A stretch of 28,088 nucleotides of DNA from assembly GCA_003427395.1 (NCBI GenBank), contig BFEA01000205.1, forward strand, positions 605,221 to 633,308, written 5' to 3'. Below the pieces are notes generated by a model. The model made no database searches and was not told the DNA's origin. It saw nothing but the letters and a program-made list of their open reading frames with translations. The position numbers and the translations under genes were made by a program. Below, one piece after another: positions 17,309-28,075 of this stretch; the first letter of the stretch is position 1, and the number at the start of each line of letters is the position of its first letter. Source of the DNA: Chara braunii (taxonomy: Eukaryota; Streptophyta; Charophyceae; Charales; Characeae).

Positions 17309-17493
17309 AGAAGACAAAAATTCCACGGCATATGCTCNTTTTTNCGACTTGTTAGTTTTGNTGATTGTGCCAAGGATAGGTGTCATGGCGTCATGACACC
17401 GGTCCCTCCTAACTTGGGACTNCAAGAATAATGGTGGTTTGTTTGAAGCGACCGACACGCTTCAAAGTCGGAGTCNTTTATCAAGCCANACCN

Positions 17494-18129
17494 TAGACAT
17501 GACAGATTTGCTGTTTTTAGTACAATGGTTATTTCCCCTCCCTCCTATTCTGTAGAAAGCGACAAGCCTAAACACACAAATGAAAATTCAGAAGTAACGG
17601 CTTTTCCTCGTCGACTAATCGTTCAGTTTAATCAGTTTGAACATATATATAGTCATTCGAGACATGCATAATATACTTCATCGATAATTTGTCTATGTCG
17701 GCCCAAGAAGCGCGGGAGGAAGATTAATACAAGTAATAGAGATAGAATACAGAGGACGATCGAAAATAACTCACAAGAAAATCATGCAAAAATAGAAAAC
17801 AGACAAAGTCATCGACGAACTAAAAAAAAGGCAACAAGGAAATGGGAAAATCACAACAATAGAAAATGACATCATCAGATTTGGCTAGCGGAGAGGCACC
17901 AACTTATCTCATCGAAGCAATACAGGGATGCGAAGAAGCATAAGTTACCTCACAAATATAAATATGATCTCAGGATAGAGCCCTCACCCCCCCAACATAG
18001 TGCCCACCCTACTCTAACAGCGCACACCAGGGACTCCCTCAGCGAACATGCAAACAGGAAAACCTTAGGCATCACAAATGCTAGGGATCAAGGTCGTCTG
18101 CGTGCTTTTCTGCTCTGAGTTTGAGCCGT
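17494..18129. other. Noncoding stretch, nothing recognised
   Basis: A/T-rich sequence without long ORFs or repeats that I could identify. It lies between the LINE 3' region and the assembly artefact at 18130. Confidence 0.5.
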
Positions 18130-18320
18130 GAGCACAGACCAAGAGGGAACATTAGGCAAGACCAAAAGGACGAATGGAATTAACCCCCCTCCTAGGACAG
18201 GCATAATAATAATCCTTGACTATCNGAGCACAGACCAAGAGGGAACATTAGGCAAGACCAAAAGGACGAATGGAATTAACCCCCCTCCTAGGACAGGCAT
18301 AATAATAATCCTTGACTATC
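18130..18320. other. Assembly artefact: perfect 95-bp direct duplication around one N
   Basis: Bases 18130-18224 and 18226-18320 are identical, with a single N at 18225. Length and design match the artefact at 4860-5050, so this is an unmerged contig overlap and not a real tandem duplication. The plus ORF covering it is correspondingly spurious. Confidence 0.85.
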
Positions 18321-20026
18321 AGACAACTAGGTCAGCCGAGGGTTTAGGGTTTAAAGTTGGGCAAGCGACAGAAACAACAACGCTGACTGGAGGATGAAGT
18401 ATCTGACGACTCAGGAACTGTGAGAGCGGAGGGAAGAAGAGAATACCCTTCAGAGCTCAATGAAGACCAATTGCACATGAATGCGCCGTCCCAATTCAAA
18501 CAGAACCTCGTAGGAATATTTTGTAGTGTAACCTATATCGCCAGACCCAAATGTCAGCTTCAGTTTCTTGATGCACTCGACAACATTCAGCGGGGGGGAA
18601 CATGGAGTCAAACATTCCATAGGTTCAAGATGCAGTTGACATAGAGAGGATAAGGCAGGAGCAACGAATGACACCCCAGGGAAGGGTTCGGGTAGGACTC
18701 CATGTTTCTAGCAAGGTCCTAGGCGACAGACCAAACCAGCAATTTTAGTCAGATTAGAAAATCCGACAGCCAAGGAGCTGAGAGGAATATGGTGGTGGGA
18801 GCCCCAATTAGGCATGCTGCAAAAAGACGAGAGGGTTAATCACATTCACAATCAAGAGATGAAGCAAGTAGGACATGCTAAGTTAGGCAGGGTTGAAGGG
18901 GAATACATTCTTCCGGCAGGGAATAATCAACGCCATCCTTCGGGCCTTCATGCCATAAGGTGGAGGAGCGTGGGTGAGTCTATATTTGTAAGCCTTTCTG
19001 ACTTTTCAGTGGAACAGGAACTGGACTGATGCTCCCCAGAATGGACAAGGAGCCAAAACCCCAAGGTTCTGTTTTGGAAAAAAAAAAAAAAAAAACCCCG
19101 ACAAAAGAACCAATGACATAGCCGAAACACCTTTTTCAAAATCTTATTCAACGTATAAAGTCATACGAAAAAACAGATATTGCATAACATGAAACAATCT
19201 CAAACATTGACGACTTTTCTAAATTTCGTAATACTCTGTTGTATTTCGGTTAACCAATGGAAAACGCTATCCTCAATGTTTACGTAGTTACGAAGCGGAA
19301 TTTTACGACCTATCATCTTGCCTACACCGGAAATGGCTAATCAAAATACTCAAGAAGATAAATTAGCAAGACTATCGTAAAAATGAGAAATGCATATTAT
19401 CCGCCATTACATTCTAATGACCTTGTCAGTGCAATTTCAGTGATCAATACGAAGCCTGTAAAATTCTTGCCATCGGTCACCATGCAAACATCACATATAC
19501 GTTCATAGAAATCGCAACTATAGTCTACAAACAACAACCATAGACAAACATCTACTATACGACAACTAAGGACTATGAACATCCAAAACTAACAACTTAT
19601 CAGAAATATGAGCACGACGTTCGATGTTGGCGTTTGTCTACTGCCACATCGTGTTCTTACCAACGTGCCGAGAAATCTCAAAAGTCATTGTTCATTCCGG
19701 ATGTATCTCATCTTTCATTGTAGAAGATTTATGCTGTGTCTTTCTTTCACTGACGATAAAAGCGAAGAGCTATCTGGAATGAACAAGATGTTCATGTGAA
19801 AATGAAAATGTGTTCAGAGCTCGCGAACCAAAAAAACAACAAAAAACAGTTTCGGGGAAAAACAAAGACATAAAAGACAGACAAGTCAATGCGTGATGCA
19901 TGATCAAACATGATATAGCTACATGAGCAACCATCACATTTTCAACAAATCATCATGCCATCAAACTGTCCCGCAGATCGTCTAATGAACATGTGTCAAA
20001 TCGTCACGATATCTATCTAACGAACA
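18321..20026. other. Stretch without a convincing gene
   Basis: Small ORFs (for example 18420-18644 and 18814-19029, both plus) show no family motif. An A18 run lies at about 19079-19096. The part next to 20026 is probably 3' flanking sequence of gene B. Confidence 0.45.
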
Positions 20027-20803
20027 CTAATTTCGCTTTGACTTCTTCGGCACGACTTTTGGAACCCCGTCGTCTTCGTGTCCGACCAGCAGTTGTGCAG
20101 CATTTCCGTTGTCATCTTCTGCACCCAACGATCGCTTCATCACATTTGTGGAACTCTCCTTCGCAACTACACTCATCTCAGACCCTCCTGCAGCATTGGT
20201 CACGGTGTTTACTGCATTTTCTGGTTATTTTGAACCACCAATCCTATCAGCGACTTTCGACCCATCTTTAGCCGCGGCGGGAGTCAAGGTTTGCTCTTCC
20301 GTTGACCGTGGCAACAACTGACGTTGAGGCAGCAAGTTGCGGAAATTGCAATTGAAGCATGCGACAGATGGAATTCCAAACTTTTTATGAGCCGTAGCCC
20401 GAGTGAAAGTTAACACCTCTCCAATAACAGGCGGAACATAAAGTTCGTTGTAATCATAAACGGTTGCTTTATGCAGCAAAGGCAGTATATCATTTCGTGT
20501 GTCGCCAAATACGATAGTCAAGGTCATATTGACAACCTCTACAGCCTCTGCCTCGTCCATGTTAGCAAGGTATATATCCATCATCTTTTGGTCCTCACGC
20601 TGGCGTAATACGTAATGGACAACAATGCCCTTCTGGCCAACATTGATTTGTAAATCTTTTTCTGTGTCCTCGATGTATACCTCTAATTCTGTTGTGGTGC
20701 TATGCATAAGCCCACGAGCTCGACGCTCCGCTGACATGTGCAACTGCTCAAGCAGACGTGGATGAGGGCGTCCTTGCCTTGATCCGTTCATCGTGTCTGC
20801 CAA
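20027..20803 (-). CDS. Unknown family, member B, with internal TAA
   Basis: The minus frame starts at 20803 (or at a Met a few codons in; TTGGCAG just before could be a 3' splice site). It runs 192 codons to TAA (20227-20225), then stays open in the same frame for another 65 codons to TAG (20029-20027). The second part contains STNVMKRSLGAEDDNGN, matching the tail at 1012-1218, and ends VPKKSKRN, a basic nuclear-localisation-like end. Shared motifs with A and C: HSTTTELEVYI, QKGIVV, MMDIYLAN, HKATVYDYN, PPVIGEVLTF, and CNFRNLL. The TAA is codon 193 (GSK, stop, PENAV). It is either a premature stop or a codon that is read through. Function unknown; a possible OB-fold DNA-binding protein. Confidence 0.6.
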
Positions 20804-21805
20804 TTAATGCACACGCATCGTCGAACAAGTAGGCAGAACGCCACATAACATCAGACTTTATACATATACGATACGTTCATCCTATGTACATTTTTCGTAA
20901 TCAAAAGATCATGATCCATCACCTCTTCTAAACCTTAGCAAGGCTTTATATCGATGTTCTAGACACATTGATCACCACGGCCAACGTAAAGCAGGAAGAA
21001 AATTTGAGAACAAAAACAAACTTGTATGTAGATAAGCCGAGCAGCAACAAACCAACATCTTTTGCAGGAAAGGCGATGGATCGTAAAATACGCAAGCTTA
21101 AAGATATGGCACAAAAAAGCAAAGACGAAAGACAAACACATTACTAATGCAAAAAAAAAGGAAAATTTAAAACACGAGAGCAATGACGCACGTAGACAAA
21201 CTCGCCAGCGAAAAGGCGAGGGGTTTTCTATAAAGGCTGCTGGAGCCAAAATGAAAGTAATTGTTGAGAGAGACAATCAAAATACACGAAGAAGAAATTC
21301 TGCATCAACAACTTTCAACAAAATAGAGGTTCTAAAAAAAACGATGGTCATGAAGACGAAGGACCTCTGAGTCAACAAAGAGTGTCGAACGAGGAAAAAA
21401 GCATGATGGAGATGAAAGCTTCAGATACAACTGAACATAATTAATATCCAAGAGGGTCATAATCGAACAGAGAGGCAAAATAAACGTCTTGTCTTGAAAT
21501 CAGTAAAGGTAAGGAATGCAAACAGTTAAATGGAAAATGTGGCGGCCAAAGATGGAGTCGGCATGACATGTGAACAGGCCACCGACCTACACATATCAAC
21601 AGGCAGAGGTCAAGCGACATCATCCGCTTAGATTTAGAAATACATAGATGGCAACCCAGGAGATAACATAGACAACAAGAACAATCAAGAATTAATCATG
21701 TTTTCAATAAATAGAATAGGGCGAGATTAAATTATAACAAAAACTACCGCCCACAAATTATGAATGTCTTGTGGAAGGGGAATTCATGTAGTGGCGGGGT
21801 AGACA
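20804..21805. other. Spacer between family members B and C, no gene recognised
   Basis: About 1 kb. The overlapping ORFs at 20959-21276 (minus) and 21062-21370 (plus, Lys/Arg-rich) have no motif and are probably chance frames in A-rich DNA. It may contain the promoter and an upstream exon of B, and the 3' part of C. Confidence 0.4.
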
Positions 21806-21859
21806 TCAATGACGCCGGAAAAAGTGAGACCCCAGAAAAAAACCCAAAAATTCGCTTAC

Positions 21860-22347
21860 ATTTCTAAAATGTGAGTCGAATCGCCGGATAACCGCGTTCG
21901 CCCTTGAGCGGCGTGTATGAATGTGGCTTATGAGCATATGCCGAAAGTCTGCATCAAAACAGGTCTGTAGAGGAACGCTTGACAACATGTGATTTCTAGT
22001 TAAGAAGAAAGTAACATAATCACCCGGTCCAGGCATGGAACGATGGCAAGGGATATCACGAACAACAACTCTACGGACAAACGCCACAAGCCGATCGGTC
22101 AATGAACGGTGATTAACAAACAGTGCATGAAAATCGAACACCATGAAGGGAAGATCTTCATCAACGAGGTACAGATCAAGAACCCGGGAATCGTTCATAC
22201 GACAAACGAGGGGATCAATGACATATCCACGTTCTATCACATTCTGGTGGACATTTCCAGGGCGCATGGCAATATAATTCTCCAAGGCCTCGGTTGTCCT
22301 ATGCAGAATACGTTGGTACACCATTTCGTAGAAAAGGGGAACAAAAA
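21860..22347 (-). CDS. Unknown family, member C (exon)
   Basis: The open minus frame spans 22354-21806. A 3' splice site (GGGTGGCAG, ending at 22348) and a 5' splice site (AAT then GTAAGC, GT at 21859-21858) bracket a 488-base exon in it. It has HRTTEALENYI, matching A and B near their starts, then ERGYVID, RVLDLYLVDED, RRVVVRD, PGPGDYVTFFLTRNHM and FDADFRHML, the last matching FNCNFRNLL in B. Downstream of the donor the frame becomes a Phe-rich stretch (FLGFFLGSHFF) that is probably intron. No further exon or tail was located. Family function unknown. Confidence 0.5.
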
Positions 22348-22363
22348 CTGCCACCCTTCATAA

Positions 22364-23605
22364 AAAACACAGTTAAGAACACAACACCAAAACAAAAAAG
22401 AAGACAAAGCGTGGTCGTCAATGTGGAACGACTCGTTTTTTTACATACGTTCCAGAAACAAAAATCATTTCGTTATATGTACGACATCGAATGAATACTC
22501 GATATTGTGCAGAACTGCGACCTAAAAAAAAAAATCCAACACGATTATACTTGCAATACGAAGCAGAGTTTGCAAAGACAGAATGGACTGGCACAACAGA
22601 ACCATGACCTCATAGTCATGTTTTATCTCGCCGTCGTCAGATGTCTTAAAACGAAGGCTAAGGGGGGGGGGGAGAAAAGGAAAACCAAACGAATAACAAA
22701 TACTGTTGTCCTCCTAGCATTCTGTAAACCATGCAAAATATTGTAAGCCAACTTGGAAAGAATAAACTTCAGGCAAACCAAATTGGAAATGATAAAGTCC
22801 GGCCACTGCTAAAAACATGATATAAAAAATGGAGGTAAAAAATGCAATACACCGGACGTAAAAAAATCAATCACTCCTGATGGGATATATTCTAGCCCAA
22901 TCGGTCGTCGTTGCAACAGGCTGCTTTTTCCGAGGCATACAATACAACTGGACAAAATATATTCCAGATAGCAAAAGTAGGCAGACGATTTATATTATAG
23001 GCTAATGTAGTCCGTCGAAACCAAAGTCAGGCCGACGTCAAACCGACCACCGCAGCCAGGCGAGAATGCTTTCAAAGATAACATAAGTGTTTGTGCAGCC
23101 TACCCCCGCAATTTGTCAGGGTCTGGGAAGAGCCAGGTTGGTTTGGGCTGGGCAGAGCCAGGTTTGACTACCAACAGATACTCAGGATGACTAGAGGTGG
23201 ATGCAGACCGATATCTTACATGGTAATTATGACAATAAGAAAATACTGCAGTATTGTCATATATACTACATCTCGTTGGCTATTAGGCCAACCTTTGTCT
23301 TATTCAAGTGAGACACTCTGCAGATATTTGTAGATGTAGCATACCACGACCGCGGTTCTCATTGAAAAGTTACAACCGATTCATTTCATAGCGGCCAGAA
23401 TCGAAGGTTATGTTATGTGTACTTGATAACTACAGATTCTTCAATGCGCTTACATTATCACAGAACAGTATAGTCCACCGCAAACTCTGCATGACTAAAA
23501 GACGACAGAGCATGTAGCCAATCCACACTTACTATATGAGACTAGTCGCCATTCTATATATAGCCTGACTGATAGGACAACTGGTTGGTTGAAATCTCAA
23601 CCTCT
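22364..23605. other. Stretch without a recognisable gene
   Basis: Only short unsupported ORFs. A GAGCCAGGTT motif occurs twice at about 23129-23165, partly in tandem. Near 23570-23640 a GGTTGAAATCTCAACC palindrome-like stretch, a C run and an A-rich run precede the repeat below. Confidence 0.4.
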
Positions 23606-23632
23606 GCCCCCCCAAAAAGAAAAAAACTGCCG

Positions 23633-23825
23633 CAAATCACTGCAGTGTTAATTTACAAGCATTGGATAGGGTCCTGATTTAAGTAGAGATGGATGAAGGC
23701 AAAATCGAAGAACATCTTCTGCCATGACGTATCGTTTCTCTTTTCGTTTCACAATTTTTGACATATAATAAAACAAAAAACAAAAAACAATCTGCATGGA
23801 TATATCAAGTGTTATGATACTTTTC
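23633..23825. repeat. Diverged direct repeat, copy 1
   Basis: Pairs with 24109-24305. Shared runs include TTAAGTAGAGATG, AATCGAAGA and TTTCGTTTCACA, then TTGACATATAATA. Similarity begins in the C-rich/A-rich run just upstream (about 23606 and 24070). Non-coding, probably two copies of a small dispersed element. Confidence 0.75.
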
Positions 23826-24108
23826 CTATCGGCCTATAAGTTAGAAATCTACGAAAAGTTGAAAACGCAAAACGCATCGATTTGACGCAATATGTATTTC
23901 ATGGTTTAAGCATCGCTCTCAACTTTTTCGGGCATTTATCTTCGGAAGATGAAGAGCCAATGTACAACATAACAAAATTTTTGATTGTGTTTTTCAATGT
24001 TTGCTTGTGCAAAAAAAAAAAACACGAAGCCAACGTTTGAACATTGCGAGACTAGAGTGATTCATGCCTTCTGCCTCCTCCCCATCCCCCTCTAAAGCAA
24101 AACCCCAC

Positions 24109-24305
24109 TCAAAACCACTGCAGCGTTAGTTTGCAAGTAATGGATAGAGTCCTTGTTTAAGTAGAGATGAACGAAGGCAGAATCGAAGAGCATGTTCTGT
24201 CTTGACATGTCGTTTCTCCTTTCGTTTCACAGTTCTTGACATATAATAGAACAGCAAACGAAAATTTTAACATTTTTTATGAATATGTCCAGGGGCATCA
24301 TACTT
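24109..24305. repeat. Diverged direct repeat, copy 2
   Basis: Second copy of the 23633-23825 repeat, same orientation, about 476 bases further on. It is aligned by CACTGCAG, GTAGAGATG and GACATATAATA, with scattered substitutions and few indels. Confidence 0.75.
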
Positions 24306-25497
24306 AGCCAAGTCAAGAAACCAATGCCGACTGAAACGAGGCCACAAAAACAGGTAAGCTAACCTTGATTGGACGCCTTGATCAGAACGACACTCGGACG
24401 AGCGCTCGTAAAACCAAACGCAGAAAACTCATTGAAAATTTTATGTATTTTGTGTATTTTAAACAAACACAACACGACAATACAACAATACGCCAGCATT
24501 AGCAATTCACATCATCCCACTGTTCGAAAGACACACCAAGAAAAAACATCATAGGCAACACAGCTTCCACACAATATAGGTGTGGGGATCAACACATGGC
24601 CAAACAGAGAGAAAACGCTAAAAGACAGTTTCATCAATGGCCAGACTAAATTCCTTTTACTGAGACGACGTTTTCACCAGTCGTTGTCTGGTCCGTCCCA
24701 TGTTTTTTCTTACGTGTTGTTGTCTTCTGCATAAACATGCTTGACAATGATAAGCAACCCGATTACCGCCCTTCACTATAGACTATACATTCGTTGTTTC
24801 CAAAAAAAAAAAAAAAAAAAAGGCAAACAAAAGGACTACACATCTTGCTGTCATTCTGAGAAACCTGTAGAGTAGCAGTCCACAATGCGTTTGTGTGGAA
24901 GATGAAGAAAGGGACACGATAATCAACGTATGCTGCAATTCGCTTCTCCCTCTCCCTCGTGCTGATTATCGCTGAACTTATGAAGCTGCCATAACGATTA
25001 GCCCGTGAAGAAGAGGAAAAGGAGGAGACGAAGGAGGAAGAAAAACAACGTAAAAAAGAAGAAGGAAACTATGACGGTCGCCCATACTACTTTTTAAATT
25101 ACAGTTACAATGTGACACTGAGTATAGTCCCAAAAAAAAAAGAAAAAAAAAAGAAAAAAAATCTTCTGTTTCAGATTACCGCTTCTGTTCCAGATTACCG
25201 TGTACAATTTAGCCAAATATGTCGAATTACCATTGTATCTTCTGTTCCAGGGCAGAGCGACGATGACTTCCTCACTAAGGCAACACAGTACCGTTTGTCA
25301 ATAGAAGCCGGCCTCACACCCATCTCCTTCTTTCTTACCTCCCTCCTCCTCATCACTTTTCTTCTTCCCATTGCTCAATTTTTCACGTACAACTTCAACC
25401 CCTCCTACTACTACCAGTGCTAGTCGTATTACGTATCATGACCATTACCGTCACTTGCTCCCCCTCCTCTCCTCCTCCTACTGTTAGCGATACTTCC
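24306..25497. other. Stretch without a recognisable gene
   Basis: Contains an A20 run at about 24801-24820, A-rich runs at 25131-25160, and a short direct repeat TCTGTT(T/C)CAGATTACCG at 25164-25200. The 103-codon plus ORF (25112-25423) includes this repeat and a hydrophobic tail and is unsupported. Confidence 0.4.
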
Positions 25498-25572
25498 TAC
25501 TACCACTACCACTACCACTACCACTACTACTACAACAACTAGTACTGCTACTACTACCACCACAACAGTAAA
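25498..25572. repeat. TAC/CAC microsatellite
   Basis: Interrupted trinucleotide tract (CTACCACTACCACTACCAC and variants), set in a C/T-rich region that continues to about 25920. Confidence 0.85.
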
Positions 25573-26305
25573 CAACAAAAGTGGCTAATGCTGGAGGTGA
25601 GAGAGAGAAAAATTATAGCCGAGACATGATTGATTCATTCCGACCTATCGATCATTTGAAATCACTTCCGTTGAAAAAGAGATCATCTCCTACTCCTCCC
25701 ACACTTCGTGTTCTTGTTCTCCTCCCCCACTTCCTCCTCCCCCTCTTCCTCTTCCACCCCTTCCTCCTTATCATCCTGCCTCCACCTATTTCCTTCCCCT
25801 CCTGCTAATGCTGCTTAGACTACTACTCCCATCTCCTTCTCAACACTTTTTGATCTCCGCTTCATCACCCATTTCGTTTGTTCTCCTCTTCTCCCTCCTC
25901 TTACATCTAGCACTATTACTATCGCCAACAATTGTAAAACAGATTGAAGAAAGCGAACTCAAAGATATATACATTTCTCCCTCCGAATATATACATTTCT
26001 CGCCGGTCCTCTCTAATGGGCTCGGTTGTGTCATGCTTCCTGCCAGAGGATGTATCCGACTGCAAGGGCGTCGGAAGAGATACATAAAGACATGTCCGAT
26101 GCATCCTGCCGGAGGAAAAGAACAAGTCATCCAACAAGGCAAAATCCAAGCAGAAACGCTGGGGAGGTGGATCGATCTTCCTTTTCTTTTCTTTTATTAT
26201 TCCTGACGTGGACCAATCGTTATATCGCCATTTTCAGTCGCTTTTTTTTTTTTTTTTTTTTCTTGCCACTCCAAGGAATATTCACTCATGCTGTATGGAG
26301 TTCCG
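25573..26305. other. Pyrimidine-rich noncoding stretch
   Basis: Long C/T-rich runs on the plus strand create Pro/Leu/Ser-rich ORFs (25581-25808, 25808-26206) with no motif. CATATACATTTCTC occurs twice at about 25968-26000. T20 runs at 26242-26261. Confidence 0.45.
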
Positions 26306-26365
26306 GGGCCAGGTCCCACCAACAAAGAGGATTGGATAGATTGCCTGAATCTGGAGGGTTTTAGA
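26306..26365 (+). repeat. Inverted repeat, left arm (coding-like)
   Basis: This arm and the reverse complement of about 26420-26479 align without gaps, at about 47 of 60 identical positions by eye. Read forward it gives GPTNKEDWIDCLNLEGF; the other arm read on the minus strand gives GPITKEDWIEGLNQDVF. The arms are therefore two convergent copies of the same coding stretch, about 55 bases apart. Confidence 0.7.
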
Positions 26366-26373
26366 GTAGAGAT

Positions 26374-26697
26374 TCAAAAAAGCAGTTCAACCTCGAATTT
26401 TCTGTACCATTCCACAAACACGTCCTGATTCAAGCCTTCAATCCAATCCTCTTTGGTAATGGGACCTCGCCCCTGAGCTAATTGACAGCAATCACAAACA
26501 TTTGAGGGCATAATCACACTCCATAAGCCTCTGCCTTTCTCGAAGATAGAGGCGAGGGGTTTGCTCGTGAGGAGAAGAGTGGCTTCCACGATGGCAGCGG
26601 AGCTAGCGTCCTGCTTTCGCTCAGCGTCTAGTCGTCGTCTTCGGGCGAACGACACCTCCTGGCATTTGCGCCAGGGTTTCAGCACGACCCTGCACAC
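26374..26697 (-). CDS. Unknown protein fragment containing the right arm of the inverted repeat
   Basis: A 107-codon minus frame starting at GTG (no ATG), with CDCC and GPITKEDWIEGLNQDVF. Its last third is duplicated in inverse orientation on the plus strand at 26306-26365, and the peptide similarity (KEDWI, LN, F) is better than chance. No family recognised. It is probably one exon of a gene or a repeat-derived relic. Plus-strand ORF 26561-26971 overlaps it in part but is low-complexity. Confidence 0.35.
   Translation of the reverse strand: MCRVVLKPWRKCQEVSFARRRRLDAERKQDASSAAIVEATLLLTSKPLASIFEKGRGLWSVIMPSNVCDCCQLAQGRGPITKEDWIEGLNQDVFVEWYRKFEVELLF
26420..26479 (-). repeat. Inverted repeat, right arm (coding-like)
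   Basis: Partner of 26306-26365. CAAAGAGGATTGGAT appears on the minus strand here and on the plus strand in the left arm. The arms could form a hairpin in RNA. Confidence 0.7.
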
Positions 26698-26699
26698 TT

Positions 26700-27936
26700 T
26701 GCCTCAAGGCTCGGAGGCGGTGTCAGCTCCGTCTTCTTCCTCCTACTACTACGGCATTTTTCTCCCCCGTCCTCGTCCATCTGTTCCCTGTCCATCCCCC
26801 CCTCCCTCTTCTGCGGCGTTCTTGCCTCCACCATTCTCCTCCCCATTGTCTTCTCTGCCTCCTTCTCCATCAGAGACAGCCCTCCTTCTTTCTCCCACTC
26901 ACCCCTCCTCTGCCTCGCCCATGATGGCATTGCGTTGCCATGACCATCTGCATGATCGGAGAAAGCCATAGCACGCTTTGCAGCCATGCCCAGCCCCCAC
27001 TATCTTTCCAGCAACAAGCGCTCCCACGACCTCCTTAATCCTCTACGCGATCCCTCTACCACTGCTTCAAGAGCAATGAAGCCTTATCTACTAGCCCCAC
27101 AGCGCTTGCGGACAAAGTCGATGACGCACAATTAGTTGTAGCTCTCCTTGTGGTCATTGTCGGCGTCGTTAGCGTCTTTTCTTGGCTGGCGATGTCTGCG
27201 ATCGCGGTGATGGACCTGCAACGCTGAATGACATTAAGCCCGTTTGGAAGCCGACGGTAGCATTGAGCCGATCTGTCAAGAGCAGCGAGACGACCGGCTT
27301 GTGCGAACGAGGCGACCTGGACAATGACGCCGAGGAAGACTGAAGAGACTAGGAGGAGAGGGAAAAGGAGGAGGACGAGGACGTCGAAGAACAACAGGCT
27401 ATACGACCGTGCTCTCTGGAAGGAATCCCTCCTACGTGTCGTGAAAACAAACCTTGCAGTTCTGCACACGTGGCTCGCGGACAGCCACACCTTCCTGGCT
27501 TCTGCCGGTCGGCCATTTTGCTACCTGATGCGTCTTCGTCGACGCAGTCGCAGTGGTTGTGGTGGTCGTGGTAGTCATGACATCTGGTGACGGGAGCTTC
27601 ATCGAGCTCTCGCCACCGACATTTGGCCCAAAGAATGGCTTAGAGGCCACCACAGGCGTGAACCCGGGATCCTCAAGGTGGCTGTGACAGCCATATCTAT
27701 CCTTATCCCGGTTGTATACTTGACGCCAGCTCTGGATAGGAGAACGAGCCAGGGGTGAGAGCACGGGGCAGATCGCGCAGGATAGAGTCTGCACGAAGCC
27801 AAGAAAAAAAAAAAGATGGGTCGGACGCAAGCTCAACGCCTCCAGGTCCACGTCGCGCACATGCCAACGATTTTGTGGCCCTCTCATCTACTCTCCTCGA
27901 TTCCTTTTCTTCTTCCCCACTCCTTGACACCCCTTC
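26700..27936. other. GC-richer region with competing ORFs, gene uncertain
   Basis: Visibly richer in G and C than the rest of the window, so frames stay open on both strands. Candidates on plus are a stretch ending at TGA 27225-27227 with hydrophobic QLVVALLVVIVGVVSVFSWL, and one ending near 27760 with VAVTAISILIPVVYL. Candidates on minus are 27490-27056 with a hydrophobic FDVLVLLLFPLLLVSSVFLG, and 27887-27432 with a Thr run. Each could contain a membrane segment. No splice structure or family makes any of them convincing. Confidence 0.25.
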
Positions 27937-28075
27937 TTGATTGCATACATTAATCAATCGGTCTGTGAATGATTGCATGAATTAACGAATCAACCGGGGA
28001 ATGATTGCATACACTCATCAATCAACCGGCGAATGATTGGACACATTAATCAATCAACTCACTGGTCAATCAATA
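27937..28075. repeat. 32-33 bp tandem repeat at window end
   Basis: GATTGCAT or GATTGGAC starts at 27938, 27971, 28003 and 28035 (period 32-33), each followed by a variant of ATTAATCAATCAACCGG. At least four diverged units. It may continue beyond the window. Confidence 0.85.

Larger units (their letters stand above)
15950..17440 (+). mobile_element. 3' part of a LINE-type retrotransposon
   Basis: Plus-strand sequence encoding a reverse-transcriptase-type zinc-binding C-terminus, followed by noncoding sequence with a 34-bp tandem repeat. The RT and endonuclease parts were not found upstream, so it is 5'-truncated. Single Ns scattered from 16219 to 17493, unlike the rest of the window apart from the helicase patch, suggest collapsed copies of a multi-copy family. 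The ends are approximate. Confidence 0.6.

Noticed and set aside
21062-21370. Lys/Arg-rich plus ORF resembling a basic nuclear protein
   Set aside because: A-rich DNA yields Lys-rich frames by chance; a minus-strand ORF covers most of the same bases and neither has a motif.
25581-26206. Pro/Leu/Ser-rich plus ORFs in the pyrimidine-rich stretch
   Set aside because: Composition alone explains them: long C/T runs give open frames without any conserved pattern.
26561-26971. 136-codon plus-strand ORF rich in Ser and Pro
   Set aside because: Low-complexity sequence in GC-rich DNA, overlapping a minus-strand frame; no domain seen.
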